Positions 6,603 through 9,446 of a stretch of DNA of 9,446 nucleotides are shown piece by piece. How positions within the stretch are numbered: position 1 is the stretch's first letter; the number at the start of each line of letters is the position of its first letter. The position numbers were made by a program, and so were the translations under genes. The notes beneath the pieces are model-generated. The model was given only the letters and a program-made list of their open reading frames with translations. It searched no databases and had not been told where the DNA came from. The DNA lies in contig JAQTVU010000045.1 in the NCBI GenBank assembly GCA_028706695.1, forward strand, positions 1 to 9,446, read 5' to 3'. The stretch comes from Mycobacterium sp. (GTDB taxonomy: Bacteria; Actinomycetota; Actinomycetes; Mycobacteriales; Mycobacteriaceae).

Positions 6603-6748
6603 GCGGCCGAAACGCTCCGGTCGAATTGCTTACCGGCGCCTCTCGGTAGACGGGGTACTTGCTGCGTGACGCGATCGCGAATGCCGACCAACGGCGGGCG
6701 ACAATACCTGTGCACCGACAACCCAGACCTCAAGGACGGTGAACGGCG

Positions 6749-7039
6749 ATGAGCAACCGCGAGGGGATCGGCATGCTGAAACTCGAGTGCCCGCAAGGTC
6801 ATCCCGTCGGCAGGATCCTCAAGGACGCCCCCCACCAGGCCATCCAGTACGACCCGGGGGCCGCTGTCGGTCCGCGCCGATTCTGGCCGGACGAAGATGA
6901 GCAGCCGCAATTCAAAACGCGCTGCCGGTTCTGCGACAAACCGGTGGCACACCTCACCGCCACGTTGCAGACCACGCTCGCCGCTGTCATCGCCGACCCG
7001 TCAACGGAGACCGCCACTGCCACGCTGCCCTACCTGTAG
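6749..7039 (+). CDS. Small zinc-ribbon protein, possibly truncated by an amber stop
   Basis: A 96-residue cytoplasmic protein with no family I can name. ATG 6749 has AAGGACGG nine bases upstream; ATG 6773 (MLKLECPQGHP) is a possible later start. Metal-binding candidates are CPQGH (Cys14 to His18) and CRFCDK (Cys59, Cys62). Between them lies YDPGAAVGPRRFWPDEDEQP. No membrane segment or signal peptide is seen. After the TAG at 7037-7039 the same frame stays open for 48 more codons to TGA 7184-7186 and soon reads RYCDRCGIDVARRGG, a second CxxC knuckle. So the gene may once have encoded about 145 residues with two ribbons, the TAG replacing a sense codon such as CAG or TGG. Alternatively the CxxC beyond the stop is chance. 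It converges on the operon ending at 7240. Confidence 0.75.
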   Translation: MSNREGIGMLKLECPQGHPVGRILKDAPHQAIQYDPGAAVGPRRFWPDEDEQPQFKTRCRFCDKPVAHLTATLQTTLAAVIADPSTETATATLPYL

Positions 7040-7121
7040 ACCGCCCGGCACAGATACTGTGACCGCTGCGGTATCGACGTTGCCCGGCGTGGTGGCGCCA
7101 ACGGCGGCGCCGCCGCGCGAG

Positions 7122-7158
7122 GAGTCCCGCAACCACAATGCGCCGCGGCCCGGGACTC
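7122..7158. terminator. Possible bidirectional terminator hairpin
   Basis: GAGTCCCG (7122-7129) and CGGGACTC (7151-7158) form a perfect 8-bp stem around a 21-base loop, midway between the two convergent genes. There is no U-tract on either side. The position is what supports the call. It lies inside the open frame beyond the amber stop of the small zinc-ribbon gene, so it might instead be coding. Confidence 0.3.
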
Positions 7159-7219
7159 GGGCGGCGGCATTGGTAGCGGTGTGTGATATGCGATCCGCCC
7201 GCGCCGCGCGTGCGGCGGC

Positions 7220-7249
7220 GGCCGTCACAGCATCGGCCGTCACAGCATC
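7220..7249. repeat. 15-bp tandem duplication over a stop codon
   Basis: GGCCGTCACAGCATC occurs twice in a row (7220-7234 and 7235-7249). On the minus strand the right copy holds the last codons and TGA of the single-pass membrane protein gene (ATG CTG TGA). The left copy repeats the same end just past the stop. A one-unit slippage event would explain it and leaves the protein unchanged. Confidence 0.85.
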
Positions 7250-7914
7250 GAGTTGAGCATCATGCCGCCGTCGGCGGCGGCATGAGTGGTCGCGTCGCCG
7301 TTCTGGCGGAAGTCGATGAAGGCCGACAGCCGCCTCGATGGGTTCAGCAGCTCGTCGAACACGCCGAGGATCGGGATCGTGCCCTGCTGGGTTGACACGT
7401 CGGCGGTGTAGTCGATGGAGGCCTGCTGCTGAAAGTTGGCGCCTTGCACCGTCTTGGTGGCCGGGCCGCTGAGATTGACGACATTGGTCAGGCCGGTCGA
7501 CGACGCGCTGGTCAACCGGTTGACGTCGGCCTCCAGCAGGGCGATGATATCGGTCCCACTGGCCGGCTTGACTTCGACTTGCATCCGCGCGGTGGAGTCG
7601 GCGTTGTAGAGCGTGACCCAGTTCGGCCCCCGGTTTTGCAGCGTCCAGCCGGCCGCGGGGGTGATCGAGATGCCCTGCGCGACGGCGATCGGGCCGGCGA
7701 CCGTGAGCCGCACGGCGGCCACCGCGGAGCGGCCACCGGGCGTGGCCGGCGACGTTCTGGGCCGGTGAGAGCTGCCGGGCAGAACGACCACCGCCGTCAG
7801 GACCGCGGCGACGAGGATGACCACCGCGATGATGACGGTGATGGCGATCGGTCCCAGCCGGTGCCCCGCCCGTCTCCCAATGCCGGGGTAGTGCGGCGGC
7901 GGCGTCGCTGACAT
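7240..7914 (-). CDS. Single-pass exported/membrane-anchored protein of unknown function
   Basis: A 224-residue protein. Two ATGs stand side by side (7917 and 7914). The Shine-Dalgarno GAGGAG at 7920-7925 is two bases from the first and five from the second, so 7914 is preferred; longer upstream starts lack an RBS. The N terminus is short and Pro/basic-rich (MSATPPPHYPGIGRRAGHR). One strongly hydrophobic helix follows at about 22-45, then a Ser/Pro/Arg linker and a folded domain from about 70 to 224. Residues after the helix should lie outside the membrane. The domain (ITPAAGWTLQNRGPNWVTLY, later ANFQQQASIDYTADVSTQQG) recalls the small alpha/beta fold of Mog1/PsbP-like and LpqN-like mycobacterial proteins, but I cannot confirm that. 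It has no lipobox Cys. It lies 25 bp downstream of the double zinc-ribbon membrane protein gene, so the two are very probably cotranscribed and may act together in the envelope. Confidence 0.85.
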   Translation of the reverse strand: MSATPPPHYPGIGRRAGHRLGPIAITVIIAVVILVAAVLTAVVVLPGSSHRPRTSPATPGGRSAVAAVRLTVAGPIAVAQGISITPAAGWTLQNRGPNWVTLYNADSTARMQVEVKPASGTDIIALLEADVNRLTSASSTGLTNVVNLSGPATKTVQGANFQQQASIDYTADVSTQQGTIPILGVFDELLNPSRRLSAFIDFRQNGDATTHAAADGGMMLNSML

Positions 7915-7939
7915 CATGGCTCCTCGGATGGCGGTGTTT

Positions 7940-9076
7940 TCACGGGGTTGACGCCGACGGTCCCGCCGCCGGGGCAGGGTGCGGGACAAGCGCCGCCGTG
8001 GCGATTCCGCACACTTGGCAGAACGCGGCGCCGACGCCGATCGCCGCGCCGCAGTGCGCGCAGACCTGGTGCGTGTCGGGGGCGTGGCTCAGTGGGCGGT
8101 CGCCGGTGAGTGCGGCCTGGGCCTCGGCCAGCAGTGCGGTGTGCAGCATGTCGCGGGTGCCCAGCAGCCCGGCCGCGGCCAGCACCAGAGCAACCAGGGT
8201 GGTCAGCACGATGCCGCGGGTGCCGTAGGGGGTGAGCAGGGTGGTGGTCGATTCGTAGAGCACCACCAGCGCCAGGCCCTTCGCCATGCCAGCGACGATG
8301 CTGACGCCGGCGCCGCGCACCGGCACGACGGCCAGGGCGGCGGCGGTGGCGACGATGATCGGTTGCAGGAACCCGAGCGTCAGGGCGATGAACGCCACGT
8401 GCGCCGGGTCCCCGGCGGTCGCCTCGAGGTGGGTGAAGGCGCCGCGCTGCACCGCGATGCTCAGCCCCAGTGAGACCGCGGCACCGCTGAGCGAGCAGGT
8501 CACCACGGCGTCGACGGGATGGTGAAAGGCGCGGCGCGCGGTCAACAGAATCGGTGCGATCAGCACCGCGGCGAACACCGCGACCGGAATGAGGACGCCC
8601 AATTGGAGAATCTGACTGGGCGCGGGCAGCCGGTGATTCGGCGCGGCCAGCAGCACCGGCGTGATGACGTGGTGTTCGAGCAGGCCCACACCGACACCGA
8701 GGACCAGTGACAGCAGAAACGCCACGCCGATGACCGCGATCGGCTCGTCGCGCCATATGGCGTGGTCGTGCACGTAGGTCAGCACCGCCGCCGGCAGCGC
8801 AACCGCCGCCAGCACCAACGCGATCGACAGCGCGCCGAACGCCGCGGCGGCCAGCGCCGCCAGCAGCGCCAGGGCGATGGCGTCGCGGTAGGCGTGGTGA
8901 CGCCCGCCGGACAGGTGCGGCATCAGCGTGCTCAGCACCGCCAGCGCGTGCACCGGCTCTTCGGGGTGGGCGGCGAAATGCCGGGACCGGTTGATGGCCG
9001 GGTGCAGCGGGGTGCCGCACCGGGCGCAGAAGCGGGCCGCGGCGGTGTGTGGTGTCGAGCAATTCGGGCAGTCCAT
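7940..9076 (-). CDS. Polytopic membrane protein with a zinc ribbon at each end
   Basis: A 378-residue protein of no recognised family. The start at 9076 is fixed by GGAGGAG at 9080-9086, and the first Cys is residue 3; starts further upstream have no RBS. The N-terminal zinc ribbon is Cys3-x2-Cys6-x10-Cys17-x2-Cys20 (MDCPNC, FCARCG). A spacer of about 40 residues follows, then roughly eight hydrophobic segments between about 66 and 305 (for instance 66-84, 86-103, 113-134, 156-179, 228-252). After an Ala-rich amphipathic stretch comes a C-terminal ribbon Cys339-x2-Cys342-x10-Cys353-x2-Cys356 with identical spacing, and a Pro/Ala tail. With an even number of helices both ribbons would be cytoplasmic. 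I see no catalytic motif of PrsW or other membrane peptidases. It is the first gene of an operon with the single-pass protein at 7240-7914. Scaffold, sensor or transport roles are all possible. Confidence 0.88.
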   Translation of the reverse strand: MDCPNCSTPHTAAARFCARCGTPLHPAINRSRHFAAHPEEPVHALAVLSTLMPHLSGGRHHAYRDAIALALLAALAAAAFGALSIALVLAAVALPAAVLTYVHDHAIWRDEPIAVIGVAFLLSLVLGVGVGLLEHHVITPVLLAAPNHRLPAPSQILQLGVLIPVAVFAAVLIAPILLTARRAFHHPVDAVVTCSLSGAAVSLGLSIAVQRGAFTHLEATAGDPAHVAFIALTLGFLQPIIVATAAALAVVPVRGAGVSIVAGMAKGLALVVLYESTTTLLTPYGTRGIVLTTLVALVLAAAGLLGTRDMLHTALLAEAQAALTGDRPLSHAPDTHQVCAHCGAAIGVGAAFCQVCGIATAALVPHPAPAAGPSASTP

Positions 9077-9389
9077 CGTCTCCTCCGGGCCGGTTGATCG
9101 CATGCGCCACACCTGCAATTCGGCAACCGCCTTGCGCGTTGGCAGTCCGTGGGCTTTCCTCTACGCAAAAAAATCCGACCGGACAACACCGGAATAGCGG
9201 CATCCGCGACGGGATAACGTGACGTTCGCGTCTATGCGAAATACCTCCGATGTGCTATTAGGCGTACACGTGTGGCCGGGCTTGGTCGCGTTGACAATTC
9301 GACGTTCCCGAATTTCGGGTCGACGCGGCGCGTCAACATTGCTGCGGCAATCCCCACCGGCAAATGATAACCATGGCGGATCCTGACCG

Positions 9390-9395
9390 TATACT
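9390..9395 (+). promoter_or_regulatory. Possible -10 element of a gene beyond the right edge
   Basis: TATACT is a close match to the sigma-A -10 hexamer and is rare in such GC-rich DNA. The -35 region is poor (TGATAA at 9365-9370, 19 bp away), which mycobacterial promoters often tolerate. Transcription would start near 9402, inside the hairpin at 9398-9435. Confidence 0.3.
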
Positions 9396-9397
9396 GA

Positions 9398-9435
9398 CCG
9401 CGCCCGCTCGCGCCGCTTCGCGGTGACGGGCGCGG
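9398..9435. repeat. Long GC-rich hairpin at the window edge
   Basis: CCGCGCCCG (9398-9406) and CGGGCGCGG (9427-9435) are perfectly complementary. Between them CCGC-TTC-GCGG (9413-9423) forms an inner stem. The whole could fold as one interrupted hairpin. It ends one base before the adapter-like sequence. It may have stopped polymerase or assembly, or be a fold-back artefact of library preparation. Confidence 0.6.
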
Positions 9436-9436
9436 C

Positions 9437-9446
9437 AGATCGGAAG
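9437..9446 (+). other. Adapter-like sequence at the end of the contig
   Basis: The final ten bases AGATCGGAAG are identical to the first ten of the standard Illumina TruSeq adapter and end exactly at the window edge. A chance match at this place is about one in a million. Most likely it is untrimmed adapter and not genomic sequence. Confidence 0.75.

Larger units (their letters stand above)
9077..9446. other. 370-bp upstream region with palindromes, no gene seen
   Basis: No convincing coding frame is present. A weak minus-strand promoter for the double zinc-ribbon gene may be TTGTCC (9181-9186) and TAGAGG (9158-9163) with a 17-bp spacer containing seven T. Palindromes lie at 9216-9226 (AACGT-G-ACGTT) and 9307-9319 (CCCGAA-T-TTCGGG). 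The latter sits inside a wider GTTGAC...GTCAAC pair (9290-9295, 9332-9337). The region would hold the control signals of the minus operon and probably of a + gene lying beyond the edge. Confidence 0.45.

Noticed and set aside
6670..6679. CGCGATCGCG palindrome upstream of the small zinc-ribbon gene
   Set aside because: Such GC-rich palindromes around GATC are common by chance in high-GC DNA and nothing else supports a site here.
7914..9203. A 429-codon minus-strand frame over the double zinc-ribbon gene
   Set aside because: It is an Arg/Gly-rich shadow of the real gene in a neighbouring frame, without RBS or domain signs.

Overview
The window is high-GC actinobacterial DNA, most likely from a non-tuberculous Mycobacterium. 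The grounds are strong G+C bias at third codon positions, a broken gene pair resembling ESX (type VII) secretion substrates, a GH15 trehalase/glucoamylase-type enzyme and a Gly-Cys-Val tRNA cluster. I do not name a species. The last ten bases equal the start of the common Illumina TruSeq adapter, so the right edge is probably a raw contig end. That also suggests short-read data, where single-base indels are rare, so the many frameshifts here are more likely real decay than sequencing error.

Left part (1-2062). Two broken genes converge near position 400: one on + entering from the left edge, one on - that keeps a very good ribosome binding site. Next come a three-gene tRNA operon on - (Gly-GCC, Cys-GCA, Val-GAC) and a divergent tRNA-Val(CAC) on +. 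An intact small gene on + (1724-2062) follows. It encodes a 112-residue, histidine-rich protein built almost wholly of 11-residue helical repeats, and is the most unusual gene in the window.

Middle (2063-4647). This is a graveyard: a degraded EspC-like gene followed 2 bp later by a degraded WXG-type gene, both on -, and then an ISAzo13-family insertion sequence whose transposase is broken by one frameshift.

Right part (4648-9446). These genes look intact. A 594-residue GH15 glycosidase is on -. A small zinc-ribbon gene on + diverges from it across a spacer holding three 10-bp repeats. A two-gene operon on - encodes a polytopic membrane protein with a zinc ribbon at each end and a single-pass exported protein. 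The small zinc-ribbon gene and this operon converge. The final 370 bp hold several palindromes, a possible + promoter and the adapter-like end.

No CRISPR array, phage module or defence system is visible.
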